Shown: positions 52,868 through 62,919 of the stretch, in pieces
Layout: each line of letters begins with the position of its first letter
Numbering within the stretch: position 1 is the first letter of the stretch
Source: Aminivibrio pyruvatiphilus
GTDB taxonomy: Bacteria > Synergistota > Synergistia > Synergistales > Aminobacteriaceae
Assembly: GCF_004366815.1 (NCBI RefSeq)
Contig: NZ_SORI01000014.1
Location: 22,911 to 86,910, forward strand
Direction of reading: 5' to 3'
Length of the DNA: 64,000 nt
The notes under the pieces: model-generated
Databases searched by the model: none
Seen by the model: only the letters and a program-made list of their open reading frames with translations
What the model was told of the DNA's origin: nothing
Translations under genes and position numbers: made by a program

Positions 52868-53514
52868 TCCGTACCGCCGATTACCGTCTCGAGTTCTTCG
52901 AGAAGAGAATAACCGTGCCGCGCCGAGGGGAGCCTCACGAACATGTGCTTCCCCTCGTAATAGGATATCACCGGCGCAGTCTGGTCGTAGAATACCTTCA
53001 GCCTTTTCCGGATGACTTCTTCACTGTCGTCTTCCCGCTGGTAGAGTTCTCCGCCGCACTTCTCGCAAAGGTCCCCCTTCGCCGAGGGCTTGAACTCCAC
53101 GTTGTAGATCGCTCCGCAGGAGCGGCATGTTCTCCGCCCCGAGAGGCGCTTGACCACCGTTTCTTCGTCGACATCGAGGAGCACCACTTTATCAAGGCTG
53201 AGGTGCAACTCTTCTAGGATCTTCTCCAGGGCTTTCGCCTGGGGAACCGTCCGTGGAAAACCGTCGAGGATGAATCCCTTTTCGCAGTCGGGCTCCCGAA
53301 GCCTGTCCTCCATCATCGCGATGACGATGTCGTCCGGCACGAGCTTGCCTGCATCCATGTAGGACTGCGCTTTCATGCCCAGCGGAGTGTTGTTTTTCAC
53401 GTTTTCGCGAAAAATATCTCCGGTGGAAATATGCGCCACAGGGTATTTCTTGTCGATTTCCGCCGCGAGCGTTCCTTTACCTGCCCCGGGTGAACCAAGA
53501 AGAATTATGCGCAT
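52864..53514 (-). CDS. adk: Adenylate kinase with zinc-binding LID
   Basis: Interconverts ATP+AMP and 2 ADP. 216 residues; P-loop GSPGAGKGT, AMP-binding HISTGDIFRE and DGFPRTVPQA, and a LID with four Cys (CRSCGAIYN, CEKCGGEL) binding zinc, as in Gram-positive enzymes. AAGGAG precedes ATG 53514; 11 bases after secY. Confidence 0.97.
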   Translation of the reverse strand: MRIILLGSPGAGKGTLAAEIDKKYPVAHISTGDIFRENVKNNTPLGMKAQSYMDAGKLVPDDIVIAMMEDRLREPDCEKGFILDGFPRTVPQAKALEKILEELHLSLDKVVLLDVDEETVVKRLSGRRTCRSCGAIYNVEFKPSAKGDLCEKCGGELYQREDDSEEVIRKRLKVFYDQTAPVISYYEGKHMFVRLPSARHGYSLLEELETVIGGTE

Positions 53515-53525
53515 TGTTCTTCTCC

Positions 53526-54818
53526 TTAAAAGCGAAGTAGTCCGCCGGCTTTATCCTTACGCTTGAGTATTCCCTCATAATGCCGCATAAGAAGCTGTCC
53601 CTCGATCTGGTGGACCGTGTCGAGAGCCACGCCGACGACGATGAGAACCGCCGTTCCGCCGAAGTAGAAGCTGGTGATCCCCATGAACTGGGTCATGAGG
53701 TTGGGAACGAGAGCCACGCCGGCGAGGAACACCGCGCCGCCCAGAGTGATCCGGCTCATCACTTTCTCAATGAAATCCGAGGTGGGCTTGCCCGGCCGGA
53801 TTCCGAGAATGAAACCGCCGTACTTCTTCATGTTGTTCGCCACGTCCGAAGGGTTGAAGACCACCGCGGTGTAGAAATAGCTGAAGAAGATGATGAGCGC
53901 CACGTAGAAAAGGGTGTACACGACGCTGTCCGGCGCAAAGATGCGCTGGAAGAACAGGGCAATGTCTCCTGAGAAGAACTTTGCCACCGAGTAGGGGAAC
54001 AGGAGCACCGAGGAGGAGAAGATGATGGGGATGACCCCCGCCTGGTTCACCTTCAGGGGTATGAAGGTGCTCTGTCCGCCGTAGATCTTGTTGCCGACCA
54101 CCCGTTTTGCGTACTGCACCGGAAGCCGTCTCTGGCCTTCCTGCAGCATAATGCACCCGGCGATGACGCCCACCATGAGAATGAGGGCGATGAGGAGGAC
54201 GAGGGCGTTCATTTCACCGAGCATGATCATGTTCCAGCTCTGGATGATGGCCTCGGGAACCCTTGCCACGATTCCGGCGAAGATGAGGAGCGAAATGCCG
54301 TTGCCGATGCCGTGGTCGGAGATTTCCTCGCCGAGCCACATGACGGCGATGGATCCCGCCGTTACGGTGGAAACCACCACCATGCCGTCGAAGAAGTGGC
54401 CGCTGAAGATACCCAGCCCCCGAAGCCAGAAGGTCATGCCCACCGCCTGGACAAGGGCGAAGAGAACCGCTGCGTAGCGTGTCCACTGGACGATCTTCTT
54501 TCTGCCGTCCTCACCTTCCTTCTGCATCTTCTCGAGAGCAGGGAAGATGACCACGAGCAGCTGCATGACGATGCTCGCGTTGATGTACGGGGCGACGCCG
54601 AGCGCGAAGATGCTGAACCGCCTCAGCGCGCCGCCCGCGAATATGTCGAGGAAACCAAGGACTCCCCCGCCGTCGAACAGGCGGGACATGGCCTCAGCGT
54701 CGATCCCGGGCGTCGGGACGTGGGCCCCCAGGCGGAAAATGAACAGCACCCCGAGGGAGAAGAGGATTCTTCTTTTCAGGTCAGGCAGTCTGAAGGCATC
54801 CCGGAAGGAATCGATCAC
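53526..54818 (-). CDS. secY: Protein translocase channel subunit SecY
   Basis: 430 residues, ten hydrophobic helices. Plug-region GGALRRFSIFALGVAPYINASI, QEGQRRLPVQYAKRVVG cytoplasmic loop and the late GMTTY-like TFYFGGTAVLI segment. Starts GTG 54818 directly after the rplO stop, with GAGGTGAT upstream, so translation is coupled. Confidence 0.98.
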   Translation of the reverse strand: MIDSFRDAFRLPDLKRRILFSLGVLFIFRLGAHVPTPGIDAEAMSRLFDGGGVLGFLDIFAGGALRRFSIFALGVAPYINASIVMQLLVVIFPALEKMQKEGEDGRKKIVQWTRYAAVLFALVQAVGMTFWLRGLGIFSGHFFDGMVVVSTVTAGSIAVMWLGEEISDHGIGNGISLLIFAGIVARVPEAIIQSWNMIMLGEMNALVLLIALILMVGVIAGCIMLQEGQRRLPVQYAKRVVGNKIYGGQSTFIPLKVNQAGVIPIIFSSSVLLFPYSVAKFFSGDIALFFQRIFAPDSVVYTLFYVALIIFFSYFYTAVVFNPSDVANNMKKYGGFILGIRPGKPTSDFIEKVMSRITLGGAVFLAGVALVPNLMTQFMGITSFYFGGTAVLIVVGVALDTVHQIEGQLLMRHYEGILKRKDKAGGLLRF

Positions 54819-55268
54819 TTAGATCACCTCGGCCTTCCCACCCGCTGCTTCGATCTTCGCTTTTGCCTGGGCGCTGAACGCCTGGGCCTGCACAGTGAGC
54901 GCCTTGTCAATATCACCCGAGGCAAGGACCTTCACGGGGATGTTGTCCTTCTGGACGAGGCGCGCTGCGTACATCTCGGAGAAGCCCACCGTCGCCCCAG
55001 CTTCGAACCTGGAGGAAAGGGATTCCACGTTGACGATCTGGAATTCCTTGGCGAATCTCGCGTTGTTGAAACCCTTCTTGGGAATGCGGCGCATCATGGG
55101 CATCTGTCCGCCCTCGAAACCGGGCCGGACTCCGCCGCCGCTCCTGGCCTTCTGTCCCTTGTGGCCTTTTCCCGCCGTTTTACCCGTTCCGCTTCCTATA
55201 CCCTGCCCGAGCCTTTTCTTGCTCTTGCTCCTGGCTCCGGGTGCAGGGCGCAGTTCATGCAAGCTCAT
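54819..55268 (-). CDS. rplO: 50S ribosomal protein L15
   Basis: 149 residues; Gly/Lys-rich N terminus [23 protein letters not shown] (key parts [11 protein letters not shown] and GKGHKGQ), [20 protein letters not shown] 55268 with GGGAGG upstream is preferred over an in-frame start 33 bases earlier. Confidence 0.98.
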   Translation of the reverse strand: MSLHELRPAPGARSKSKKRLGQGIGSGTGKTAGKGHKGQKARSGGGVRPGFEGGQMPMMRRIPKKGFNNARFAKEFQIVNVESLSSRFEAGATVGFSEMYAARLVQKDNIPVKVLASGDIDKALTVQAQAFSAQAKAKIEAAGGKAEVI

Positions 55269-55281
55269 GGAGTGTCCCTCC

Positions 55282-55467
55282 CTAATTCTCCACGGCAACA
55301 CATTCCACCAGGTGGCTGACCTTGTTGACCATGCCGCGGATCTGGGGGGTGTCGTCGTGTTCTACTGTCTGGTTGAGTTTGGTGAGACCAAGGGCACGGA
55401 CGGTCCGCTTCTGGACCTCGGGCCTGCCGATGGAACTCCTCTTCCATGTGATTCGAAGCTTCGCCAT
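55282..55467 (-). CDS. rpmD: 50S ribosomal protein L30
   Basis: 61 residues: [20 protein letters not shown] and the end [13 protein letters not shown]. Bacterial short form. 11 bases after rpsE. Confidence 0.97.
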   Translation of the reverse strand: MAKLRITWKRSSIGRPEVQKRTVRALGLTKLNQTVEHDDTPQIRGMVNKVSHLVECVAVEN

Positions 55468-55478
55468 GAGAATGCCTC

Positions 55479-55991
55479 CTACTCCGCCGCGGCTTCGGGG
55501 GTCTTCTTGCCCCTGAGCCGGAGAATTTCATCGGGGGTCCGCATCTCTTCGAGAGCCTGCATGGTAGCCCAGGCCACGTTGATTGCGTTGGAGGTCCGGC
55601 CGATGACCTTGGTCACCACGTCCTTCACTCCGCCGAGTTCCATGATGGCCCGGACCACTCCGCCAGCGATAACTCCCGTTCCCGGAACGGCAGGCTTGAG
55701 AAGTACCGAGGCCGCTCCGAAGACGCCGTTTACCGGGTGGGGAATGGTGTTCCCGATCCTCTTGAGCTCCACGAGGTTCTTGCCGGCCTTGTCGATACCC
55801 TTCCGGACAGCCTCGGAAATTTCCTTGGCCTTGCCCATGCCGATTCCCACGTACCGGTCACCGTCGCCGACCACAACGAGGACGCTGAACTTGAAGCGCT
55901 TGCCGCCCTTGACAACCTTGCTGACCCGGTTGATGGCAACGACACGCTCGGTAAGTTCCATCCCCTTGGCATCAATCTTTTTCCTGATCAT
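55479..55991 (-). CDS. rpsE: 30S ribosomal protein S5
   Basis: 170 residues: double-stranded-RNA-binding-like N-terminal domain ([20 protein letters not shown]) and [22 protein letters not shown] end. Its loop affects decoding accuracy. Confidence 0.98.
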   Translation of the reverse strand: MIRKKIDAKGMELTERVVAINRVSKVVKGGKRFKFSVLVVVGDGDRYVGIGMGKAKEISEAVRKGIDKAGKNLVELKRIGNTIPHPVNGVFGAASVLLKPAVPGTGVIAGGVVRAIMELGGVKDVVTKVIGRTSNAINVAWATMQALEEMRTPDEILRLRGKKTPEAAAE

Positions 55992-56006
55992 CCTCTGCGC
56001 CTCCCC

Positions 56007-56372
56007 TTAGAACTTCAGGCCGGCTTCGCGGGCGGATTCCGCCAGAGCCTTCACCTTGCCGTGGAACATGTGCCCGCCCCTGTCGAAGACCACCGACGTG
56101 ATGCCCTTGGCGAGAGCGCGTTCAGCAGCAACTTTTCCGACTGCCTTGGCGGCTTCCGTATTGCATGTTCCGGCGAGGGCACTCCTGACGGCGGGTTCCA
56201 CCGTGGAGGCTGCCGCAAGGGTATGTCCCGCTTCATCATCGATGAACTGGACATAGATATGGGAAAGGCTGTGGAAAACAGCCATCCTCGGCTTTGCGGC
56301 GGTGCCGGACACCTGTTTGCGAAGCCTGGCGTGACGAATTTCGCGCATTACGCTTCTGCTTTTGATCTTCAT
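56007..56372 (-). CDS. rplR: 50S ribosomal protein L18
   Basis: 121 residues; [40 protein letters not shown] and the end [16 protein letters not shown]. Binds 5S rRNA with L5. Confidence 0.98.
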   Translation of the reverse strand: MKIKSRSVMREIRHARLRKQVSGTAAKPRMAVFHSLSHIYVQFIDDEAGHTLAAASTVEPAVRSALAGTCNTEAAKAVGKVAAERALAKGITSVVFDRGGHMFHGKVKALAESAREAGLKF

Positions 56373-56388
56373 GTCAATTCACCTCAGA

Positions 56389-56928
56389 TTACTTGGCGCC
56401 GGTCTTTCCGGCCTTGCGGATTATCCGCTCGCCGGCGTACCGGATTCCCTTGCCCTGGTAGGGTTCGGGAGAGCGGAACCCGCGAATGATCGCCGCAACC
56501 TGGCCTACCGCCTGCTTGTCAATTCCCGCCACGGAAAGTTTCGTGGGACCTTCGACGGCGATGTCTATTCCTGCGGGAGCTTCGTACTCCACGGGGTTGG
56601 AATAGCCGAGGTTCAGAATGAGCTTTTTCCCCTGCATCTGGGCGCGGTATCCCACGCCGACGATTTCGAGGTCCTTCTTGAATCCGGTGCTCACCCCGGT
56701 CACCATGTTGGCGATGAGGGCCCTCATCATCCCGTGAAAGGACTTTGTCTGCTTCTGCTCGTTCTGCCGGCTGACGACAACGTGTCCGTCCTCAACGGCG
56801 ACATCGATCCCCGGAACTGTGGGAGTCGAAAGCTTTCCCTTGGGTCCCTGGACGGTCACATCGCCGTCATTGACGGCAATGCTCACTCCGGAGCCAAGGG
56901 GGATGATTTTTCGTCCGATTCGAGACAT
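56389..56928 (-). CDS. rplF: 50S ribosomal protein L6
   Basis: 179 residues; starts MSRIGRKIIPL, with VQGPKGKLS and the end EPYQGKGIRYAGERIIRKAG. Lies at the factor-binding site. Confidence 0.98.
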   Translation of the reverse strand: MSRIGRKIIPLGSGVSIAVNDGDVTVQGPKGKLSTPTVPGIDVAVEDGHVVVSRQNEQKQTKSFHGMMRALIANMVTGVSTGFKKDLEIVGVGYRAQMQGKKLILNLGYSNPVEYEAPAGIDIAVEGPTKLSVAGIDKQAVGQVAAIIRGFRSPEPYQGKGIRYAGERIIRKAGKTGAK

Positions 56929-56944
56929 CTAGCGCACCCCCACT

Positions 56945-57349
56945 TTACCAGACATAGCAGAGAACTTCGCCGCCCAGGCCGAGCTGCGTCGCTTCCGTGT
57001 CCGTCTTGAGGCCCTTGGAGGTAGAGATGACCGCGATTCCAAGCCCGCCCATGACCTTGGGAAGATCGGCATGGCCGACGTAGATTCTTCTGCCGGGCTT
57101 GCTGATTCTGCGAAGCCCCTGAATGACCCGCTCCCGGCTGGGACCGTAGGAGAGGAAAAGCCTGATGGAGCTGTACGGCTTTTTCGGGTCGCTGACAACC
57201 TTGTAATTCTTGATGTAGCCCGCTTCCTTGAGAATACGGGCTATTTCCATCTTGATTTTGCTTGAAGGCACATCAACGCTCTCATGGAAAACCATGTTCG
57301 CGTTCCTTATGCGTGCAAGCATATCCGCTATCGGATCGGTAACGTACAT
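56945..57349 (-). CDS. rpsH: 30S ribosomal protein S8
   Basis: 134 residues; [20 protein letters not shown] and the C-terminal [15 protein letters not shown]. In E. coli S8 represses the spc operon; no matching leader was identified here. Confidence 0.98.
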   Translation of the reverse strand: MYVTDPIADMLARIRNANMVFHESVDVPSSKIKMEIARILKEAGYIKNYKVVSDPKKPYSSIRLFLSYGPSRERVIQGLRRISKPGRRIYVGHADLPKVMGGLGIAVISTSKGLKTDTEATQLGLGGEVLCYVW

Positions 57350-57377
57350 TCCTCGTAACCCCCTTCAGTCCACTCTG

Positions 57378-57563
57378 CTACCAGCTAGACTTCACTACGC
57401 CGGGGATTTTTCCCTCGCGAGCGAGCTTTCTGAAGCAGCAACGGCACATGTTGAATCGTCTCATGTATCCGTGAACACGGCCGCAGAGCGGGCACCTGTT
57501 ATACTTTCTCACCGCGAATTTCGGGGGCTGCGTAGTCTTGTACTTGATTGCCTTTCTTGCCAT
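57378..57563 (-). CDS. rpsZ: 30S ribosomal protein S14, zinc type
   Basis: 61 residues with Cys24, Cys27, Cys40 and Cys43 (CPLCGRVHG and MCRCCF region), the type Z form that holds zinc. Located between rplE and rpsH as usual. Confidence 0.98.
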   Translation of the reverse strand: MARKAIKYKTTQPPKFAVRKYNRCPLCGRVHGYMRRFNMCRCCFRKLAREGKIPGVVKSSW

Positions 57564-57581
57564 CTCGAAAATCCCCCTTTC

Positions 57582-58124
57582 TTACCGGTTGAAGGGCATT
57601 CCCAGCTCGCGAAGCAGAGCATGGGCTTCCTCATCCGTTTTCGCGGATGTTACGATCGACACGTTCATTCCGCGCGGGCGGATGACCTTGTCATAGTTGA
57701 TCTCCGGGAAAATAAGCTGCTCCCGGAGGCCGAGGTTGTAATTGCCCCTGCCGTCAAATCCCCGCCGCGACACACCCTGGAAGTCCTTGATGCTCGGAAG
57801 GGCGAGGGAAATAAGCCTGTCGAGGAATTCCCACATGCGGGCTCCCCGAAGGGTGACGGTGCAGGCTACGGGCATTCCCTGGCGAAGCTTGAAGCCGGCC
57901 ACGGACTTTTTCGCCCTCTTGAGAAGGGGGCGCTGCCCTGTGATGGCCGTGAGCTCCGCCATGGAAACATCCATGTACTTGATGTCAACCTTCGCTTCAC
58001 CCGCTCCGACGTTCACCACGATCTTCTTCAGGCGGGGAATCTCCATGACGTTCTTGTAGCTGAATTCCTTCGCAAGATTGCCTGCGACTTCGTTTTTATA
58101 TTTCTCGAGAAAACGAGGGGTCAT
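57582..58124 (-). CDS. rplE: 50S ribosomal protein L5
   Basis: 180 residues; EIPRLKKIVVNVGAGEA, LRGARMWEFLDRLISLALP and FPEINYDKV. Binds 5S rRNA and contacts the P-site tRNA. Confidence 0.98.
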   Translation of the reverse strand: MTPRFLEKYKNEVAGNLAKEFSYKNVMEIPRLKKIVVNVGAGEAKVDIKYMDVSMAELTAITGQRPLLKRAKKSVAGFKLRQGMPVACTVTLRGARMWEFLDRLISLALPSIKDFQGVSRRGFDGRGNYNLGLREQLIFPEINYDKVIRPRGMNVSIVTSAKTDEEAHALLRELGMPFNR

Positions 58125-58139
58125 GGCGCACTCTCCTCC

Positions 58140-58466
58140 TTACACCTGGTCCACGATTTCGCCGCATGCCTTGCACAGACGGACCTTTTTTCCGCTGTCA
58201 AGGTAGCCGCGACCAACGCGGGTAGCAGCACCGCAAGAGGGGCACACAAGCATGACCTTGCTGGCGTAGATCGGCCCTTCCTGTTTCACAATGCCGGACT
58301 TGGGGTTCTTCTGGGAAGGCTTCACATGCTTCGTCGCCATGTTGATGCCCTCGATCACCAGGAGATCCCGGTCGGGAATCGAGCGGAGGATCTTCCCCTC
58401 TTTTCCCTTGTCTTTTCCGGAGATGACCCGGACCCGGTCACCTTTTTTCAGTCTCATCTTGCCCAT
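58140..58466 (-). CDS. rplX: 50S ribosomal protein L24
   Basis: 108 residues; KOW segment GDRVRVISGKDKGKEGKI and a C-terminal zinc ribbon (CPSCGAATRVG, CKACGEIVD). ATG 58466 has GGAGGG about nine bases upstream; the longer in-frame start at 58490 lacks one. Confidence 0.97.
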   Translation of the reverse strand: MGKMRLKKGDRVRVISGKDKGKEGKILRSIPDRDLLVIEGINMATKHVKPSQKNPKSGIVKQEGPIYASKVMLVCPSCGAATRVGRGYLDSGKKVRLCKACGEIVDQV

Positions 58467-58482
58467 AGTCCATTGCCCTCCG

Positions 58483-58851
58483 TTACACAACTTCCGGGGC
58501 GAGGGAGAGGATGCGCATGTACTTCTTCGCTCTCAGTTCCCGTCCCACCGGCCCGAAGATTCGGGTTCCCTTGGGGTCGCCGTTGTTGTCGATAATCACC
58601 GCGGCGTTGTCGTCAAAGCGGACGTACGAGCCGTCTGCCCTGCGGATTTCCTTCTTCGTCCTGACGATGACCGCCTTGACCACCGATCCCTTCGCGATGT
58701 TGCTGTTGGGAATGGCCTCGCGGACGGACGCCACAATCACGTCGCCGATGGTGCCGAACCTTCTCTTGCTTCCGCCGAGAACCTGGATGCAGAAAAGCTT
58801 CTTCGCACCGGAGTTGTCAGCCACATTGAGAACAGTCGTCAACTGAATCAT
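58483..58851 (-). CDS. rplN: 50S ribosomal protein L14
   Basis: 122 residues; [20 protein letters not shown], the [17 protein letters not shown] segment and [15 protein letters not shown]. Bridges to 16S rRNA. Confidence 0.98.
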   Translation of the reverse strand: MIQLTTVLNVADNSGAKKLFCIQVLGGSKRRFGTIGDVIVASVREAIPNSNIAKGSVVKAVIVRTKKEIRRADGSYVRFDDNAAVIIDNNGDPKGTRIFGPVGRELRAKKYMRILSLAPEVV

Positions 58852-58854
58852 GGC

Positions 58855-59151
58855 CTATGCCTCCCCGCCGTTCTCCTCGACCGAGTCGAACACGGGCGCA
58901 CGCCGGACGATCTCGAGAAGGGTCCATCTCTTGGTCTTGCTCAGGGGCCGTGACTCACCGATGGTCACGAGGTCCCCCATTCTGCATTCATTGTTTTCAT
59001 CGTGGGCGGTGTATTTCTTCGCCCTGATGATCCTCTTTCCGTAGAGGGGATGTTCGTCATACCGCGTTACCCGGATGACCACGGTCTTGTCCATCTTGTC
59101 GCTTACGACCGTGCCGGTCCGTACCTTGCGGTGAGGTTTCCGCTCTTCCAT
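58855..59151 (-). CDS. rpsQ: 30S ribosomal protein S17
   Basis: 98 residues; [37 protein letters not shown] and [11 protein letters not shown]. The C-terminal 15 residues extend beyond the E. coli protein. Confidence 0.98.
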   Translation of the reverse strand: MEERKPHRKVRTGTVVSDKMDKTVVIRVTRYDEHPLYGKRIIRAKKYTAHDENNECRMGDLVTIGESRPLSKTKRWTLLEIVRRAPVFDSVEENGGEA

Positions 59152-59157
59152 TCGGGG

Positions 59158-59379
59158 TTACCTCCTTCCGGCGGACTGCTCGCCGGCCATCTGTTTCTCA
59201 CGGACGACCGTCAGCACTCTGGCGATCGTCTTCTTCACGGCTTTGATCCTGCCCGTGTTCTGAAGCTGTCCTATGGCGTTCTGGAAACGCAGGTTGAACA
59301 GCTCTTCCTTATACTGCCTGTGTTTCTCGTTCAGTTCTTCGATCGTAAGATCGCGCAGATTCTTGGCTTCCATGTTCAT
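59158..59379 (-). CDS. rpmC: 50S ribosomal protein L29
   Basis: 73 residues; [20 protein letters not shown] and [20 protein letters not shown]. Docking site for trigger factor and SRP with L23. Overlaps rplP by four bases (ATGA). Confidence 0.97.
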   Translation of the reverse strand: MNMEAKNLRDLTIEELNEKHRQYKEELFNLRFQNAIGQLQNTGRIKAVKKTIARVLTVVREKQMAGEQSAGRR

Positions 59380-59798
59380 TCACCACCAAAACCTTCTCGG
59401 GCGACAATCCGCACCTTGACAGGCAACTTGTGAGAGGCTGTGCGGAAAGCTTCCTCTACGACCTCTTTCGGAACACCGGCGATCTCGAAAAGAATGCGGC
59501 CCCTCTTCACGGGAGCGACCCAGAACTCCGGAGATCCCTTTCCCTTACCCATACGGGTTTCGAGAGGCTTCTTGGTGAAGGGGTGATCGGGGAAAATCCG
59601 GATCCAGATCTTTCCGCCCTTCTTCATTTTTCTCGAAATGGCCACACGGGTGGCTTCTATCTGGCGGGCGGTGATCCAGGCACAGTCAAGAGTCTGAAGA
59701 CCGTACTCGCCGAAGGCCACCGTAGCCCCGCCCTTGGCGCGTCCCTTGAGGGGACGGCGGAAAGGTTTGCGGTATTTTACCCTGCTCGGCATAAGCAT
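59376..59798 (-). CDS. rplP: 50S ribosomal protein L16
   Basis: 140 residues; [20 protein letters not shown] at the start, [20 protein letters not shown] and the fork loop [15 protein letters not shown] near the A site. Confidence 0.98.
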   Translation of the reverse strand: MLMPSRVKYRKPFRRPLKGRAKGGATVAFGEYGLQTLDCAWITARQIEATRVAISRKMKKGGKIWIRIFPDHPFTKKPLETRMGKGKGSPEFWVAPVKRGRILFEIAGVPKEVVEEAFRTASHKLPVKVRIVAREGFGGE

Positions 59799-59804
59799 AG
59801 CGTG

Positions 59805-60473
59805 CTACCCCCTTTTCCGGGACTGCCGGGGCGCCTGGGCGGGACGCTCGTTTTCCTTGTCCCTGTAAATCCAGACCTTTACTCCGATGACTCCGTACAT
59901 GGTGCGGGCCTCGGCAAACCCGTAATCGATGTCGGCACGGATGGTGGACAGAGGAAGCTGCCCCTCGTTGTACCATTCCGTCCGGGCGATTTCCGCTCCG
60001 CCGAGACGGCCGGCGGTGGAAATCTTGATTCCCTTGGCTCCGCCCTTCATGGCGCGGAAGATGGACTGCTTCATGGCCCTCCGGAAGGAAACCCTTCTCT
60101 CGAGGGCGGAGGCGACGCCCACTGCCACGAGCTGGGCCTCCACGTCCGCATTCTTGATCTCCTGAACGTTGATCATGATCTTGGCGCCGGTCTTTGCCTG
60201 GAGGTCGTCTTTCATGACCTGGATCTCGGCACCGCCGCGTCCGATCACTACACCGGGCCGGGAGGTCCAAACCGTGAAGCGGATGACGTGACCGACCCTT
60301 TCTATCTCGATACGGGAAATACCCGCATGCTCCCACTTCTTGGCGATGTACTTCCGAAGCGCGATGTCCTCGTGAAGATTCTTCGCATAATCCTTACCGC
60401 CGGCATACCACTTGGACTCCCATTCACTGACGACTCCAAGACGGAATCCGATTGGGTGAACTTTCTGTCCCAC
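59805..60473 (-). CDS. rpsC: 30S ribosomal protein S3
   Basis: 222 residues; GQKVHPIGFRLGVV, KH domain with VIGRGGAEIQVMKDDL and the C-terminal domain GRLGGAEIARTEWYNEGQLP. Guards mRNA entry. Confidence 0.98.
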   Translation of the reverse strand: MGQKVHPIGFRLGVVSEWESKWYAGGKDYAKNLHEDIALRKYIAKKWEHAGISRIEIERVGHVIRFTVWTSRPGVVIGRGGAEIQVMKDDLQAKTGAKIMINVQEIKNADVEAQLVAVGVASALERRVSFRRAMKQSIFRAMKGGAKGIKISTAGRLGGAEIARTEWYNEGQLPLSTIRADIDYGFAEARTMYGVIGVKVWIYRDKENERPAQAPRQSRKRG

Positions 60474-60486
60474 GAGTTCCCCCTCC

Positions 60487-60819
60487 TTAACGTTCTGCCA
60501 CTGTGACTGTCACGTGGCTTGTACGGTGGTAGTAGGGGTGCGCCCTACCCATCGACACGGGGCGGAAGCGCTTCATCTTCGGCCCCTGATCCGCCGTAGC
60601 TGCTACGACCCGCAGTTTATCCGTATCCATGCCGAAATTGTGTTCGGCGTTGGCTACAGCGCTCTGCAACACTTTTCCGACGAGCTTGGCGGATTTCTGC
60701 GGGCTGAACTGGAGAGCCACAAGGGCGTCCCCGACTTTTTTGCCCCGAATGAGAGCCAGCACCCGACGAACCTTTATAGGTGAAACCCGTACCTGCCTGG
60801 CAACGGCTTTCGCTTCCAT
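60487..60819 (-). CDS. rplV: 50S ribosomal protein L22
   Basis: 110 residues; MEAKAVARQVRVSPIKVRRV at the start and GRAHPYYHRTSHVTVTVAE at the end. ATG 60819 is favoured: AAGGAG is eight bases before it and MEAKA is the family N terminus; in-frame starts at 60825 and 60828 are too close to it. Its hairpin lines the exit tunnel. Confidence 0.97.
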   Translation of the reverse strand: MEAKAVARQVRVSPIKVRRVLALIRGKKVGDALVALQFSPQKSAKLVGKVLQSAVANAEHNFGMDTDKLRVVAATADQGPKMKRFRPVSMGRAHPYYHRTSHVTVTVAER

Positions 60820-60831
60820 CACCATCACTCC

Positions 60832-61113
60832 TTACCTCGCTCTTGAGGAGCGCTCCTGACCCGCATGTCCGCCGAACTTGCGGGTGGGGGCAAATTCCCC
60901 AAGTTTGTGACCGACCATATTTTCGCTGATGTAGATGGGGATGTGGATCCTGCCGTTGTGCACCGCAATCGTGTGGCCGATCATGGGCGGCACTATGGTG
61001 GACCTCCGGGACCAGGTCTTGAGCACTTTCTTCGCGGTCCCTTCGTTCATGTCCTCCACTTTACGGAGCAGCTTCTGGTCCACATAGGGCCCCTTCTTTC
61101 TGGAACGAGCCAT
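60832..61113 (-). CDS. rpsS: 30S ribosomal protein S19
   Basis: 93 residues; [35 protein letters not shown] and [15 protein letters not shown]. Head of the 30S subunit, binds S13. Confidence 0.98.
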   Translation of the reverse strand: MARSRKKGPYVDQKLLRKVEDMNEGTAKKVLKTWSRRSTIVPPMIGHTIAVHNGRIHIPIYISENMVGHKLGEFAPTRKFGGHAGQERSSRAR

Positions 61114-61125
61114 CTTAGTCCCTCC

Positions 61126-61953
61126 TTACTTCTCGTAACGGCGCCGGACGATAAGTCTATCGGACGGCTTGTTCTTCCGGGTGCGGTATCCCTTTGCGGG
61201 AGTTCCCCAGGGGGAAACGGGGTGCTTATGGGACTTGCTCCGTCCCTCACCGCCGCCCATGGGATGGTCGACAGGGTTCATGACCATACCGCGAACCATT
61301 GGACGTCTGCCCAACCAACGGGTCTTCCCGGCCTTGCCGAGGGACACGTTCTCGTAATCTTCGTTTCCGACCTGGCCGATGGTGGCCATGCATTCCTGCA
61401 GGATGAGCCGGAGCTCACCGCTGGGCATACGGAGGTAAGCGTACTTTCCTTCTTTTGCCATGAGCTGGGCCGATGTTCCTGCCGCGCGGACAAGCTTTCC
61501 GCCCCTGCCGGGCTCGAGCTCGAGGTTGTGGACCATGGTGCCCACGGGGATATCCTTCAGCTTCAGGGCGTTTCCGGGCCTGATGTCCGACTCGGGGCCG
61601 GCCACGATGGTGTCGCCGACCTTGAGGTCCTTGGGAGCCAGGATGTACCGCTTTTCACCGTCAAGATAATGAACGAGGGCAATGCGGGCGTTCCTGTTCG
61701 GATCGTACTCGATGGCGGCGATTTTTCCGGGCACGGAGAGCTTGTTCCTCTTGAAGTCGATGACCCGGTAGAGCCTGCGGGTGCCGCCGCCCCGGTGGCG
61801 CATGGTGATCCTGCCGCGGTTGTTCCTGCCGCCCTTCTTGTGAAGGGGCTCGAGGAGGGAGCGCTCCGGATCCTTCCTGGTTAGATCGTCGTTCTTCTGG
61901 ACGGTCATGAACCTGCGGCCGGGAGTATAGGGCTTGAACTGTTTGATTGCCAT
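61126..61953 (-). CDS. rplB: 50S ribosomal protein L2
   Basis: 275 residues; [37 protein letters not shown] and the peptidyl-transferase-proximal [21 protein letters not shown] 61953 matches the family start; the longer open frame upstream is not conserved. Confidence 0.98.
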   Translation of the reverse strand: MAIKQFKPYTPGRRFMTVQKNDDLTRKDPERSLLEPLHKKGGRNNRGRITMRHRGGGTRRLYRVIDFKRNKLSVPGKIAAIEYDPNRNARIALVHYLDGEKRYILAPKDLKVGDTIVAGPESDIRPGNALKLKDIPVGTMVHNLELEPGRGGKLVRAAGTSAQLMAKEGKYAYLRMPSGELRLILQECMATIGQVGNEDYENVSLGKAGKTRWLGRRPMVRGMVMNPVDHPMGGGEGRSKSHKHPVSPWGTPAKGYRTRKNKPSDRLIVRRRYEK

Positions 61954-61975
61954 TGCTGATTCCTTCTCCTTCCCG

Positions 61976-62272
61976 CTAGATGCTTGCGCCTTCGAAGAAC
62001 TCGATGCGCTCGCCCTGGGCCAGACTGACGATCGCCTTTTTCCACGACCGGGTCTTTCCCTGGAAAGCACCCATTCTCTTCGGCTTGGCGTGAACGGACA
62101 GCACGTTCACATTCTGGACCTTCACCTTGAAGATTTCCTCGATGGCCTTCCGGATCTGGATCTTGTTCGCGGAAGGATGCACTTCAAAGGTGTACTTGTT
62201 CATCTCCATGAGACGGCTGCTCTTCTCGGTAATAACCGGGCGGATGATGATATCGTGGGCGATGAGGTTCAT
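61976..62272 (-). CDS. rplW: 50S ribosomal protein L23
   Basis: 98 residues; [17 protein letters not shown] and [20 protein letters not shown]. Exit-site platform for targeting factors. Overlaps rplD by four bases (ATGA). Confidence 0.98.
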   Translation of the reverse strand: MNLIAHDIIIRPVITEKSSRLMEMNKYTFEVHPSANKIQIRKAIEEIFKVKVQNVNVLSVHAKPKRMGAFQGKTRSWKKAIVSLAQGERIEFFEGASI

Positions 62273-62892
62273 CCGACATACACCTCCTCGAGCCTGCTGA
62301 CGACCTCGGGGGTCATCACGAGGGTTCCCGCGTTGAGAAGGTCATACACGTTGATGTTGCCCATGTTGATCACCTTTGCTCCGGGAACGTTCCGGGCGGA
62401 CTTCGCCACGGACTCGTTGCTCTCGGGAAGGACGATCAGAGGCTTTCTGGCGTTGACCGCCGAAAAGAAGGCGATCATTTCCTTCGTGGAGGGCTTGGAG
62501 AGATCGAAAGACTGGACCACGGTCATGAGCTCGTCCCGGACCTTCAGCGAAAGAGCGCTGCGGATCGCAAGACGGCGTACTTTCTTGTTCACCTTCTGGC
62601 TGTAATCCCTGGGCTTCGGCGCATGGGTCACGCCGCCGCCGGTCCAGATGGGCGAACGGGTGCTTCCGTGACGGGCCCGTCCGGTTTTCTTCTGTCTCCA
62701 GGGCTTCTTTCCGCCGCCTCTGACTTCGCCCCTTGTCTTCGCGGACTGGGTTCCCCGTCTGCGGTTGGCGAGCTGTGCGACCACAACCTGGTGCATGGCG
62801 GGAACATGAACGGGGGCGCCGAAGACTTCATCGGCAAGCTGCATTTCCCCGAGCTGTTCTCCCTGGAATGATACGAGTTTCAGGGTAGGCAT
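62269..62892 (-). CDS. rplD: 50S ribosomal protein L4
   Basis: 207 residues; tunnel loop [20 protein letters not shown], then [20 protein letters not shown]. In E. coli L4 represses the S10 operon; no leader could be judged because rpsJ follows tuf by only 20 bases. Confidence 0.98.
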   Translation of the reverse strand: MPTLKLVSFQGEQLGEMQLADEVFGAPVHVPAMHQVVVAQLANRRRGTQSAKTRGEVRGGGKKPWRQKKTGRARHGSTRSPIWTGGGVTHAPKPRDYSQKVNKKVRRLAIRSALSLKVRDELMTVVQSFDLSKPSTKEMIAFFSAVNARKPLIVLPESNESVAKSARNVPGAKVINMGNINVYDLLNAGTLVMTPEVVSRLEEVYVG

Positions 62893-62919
62893 TGTAATTC
62901 CGGCCTCCTTCTCTGCCGA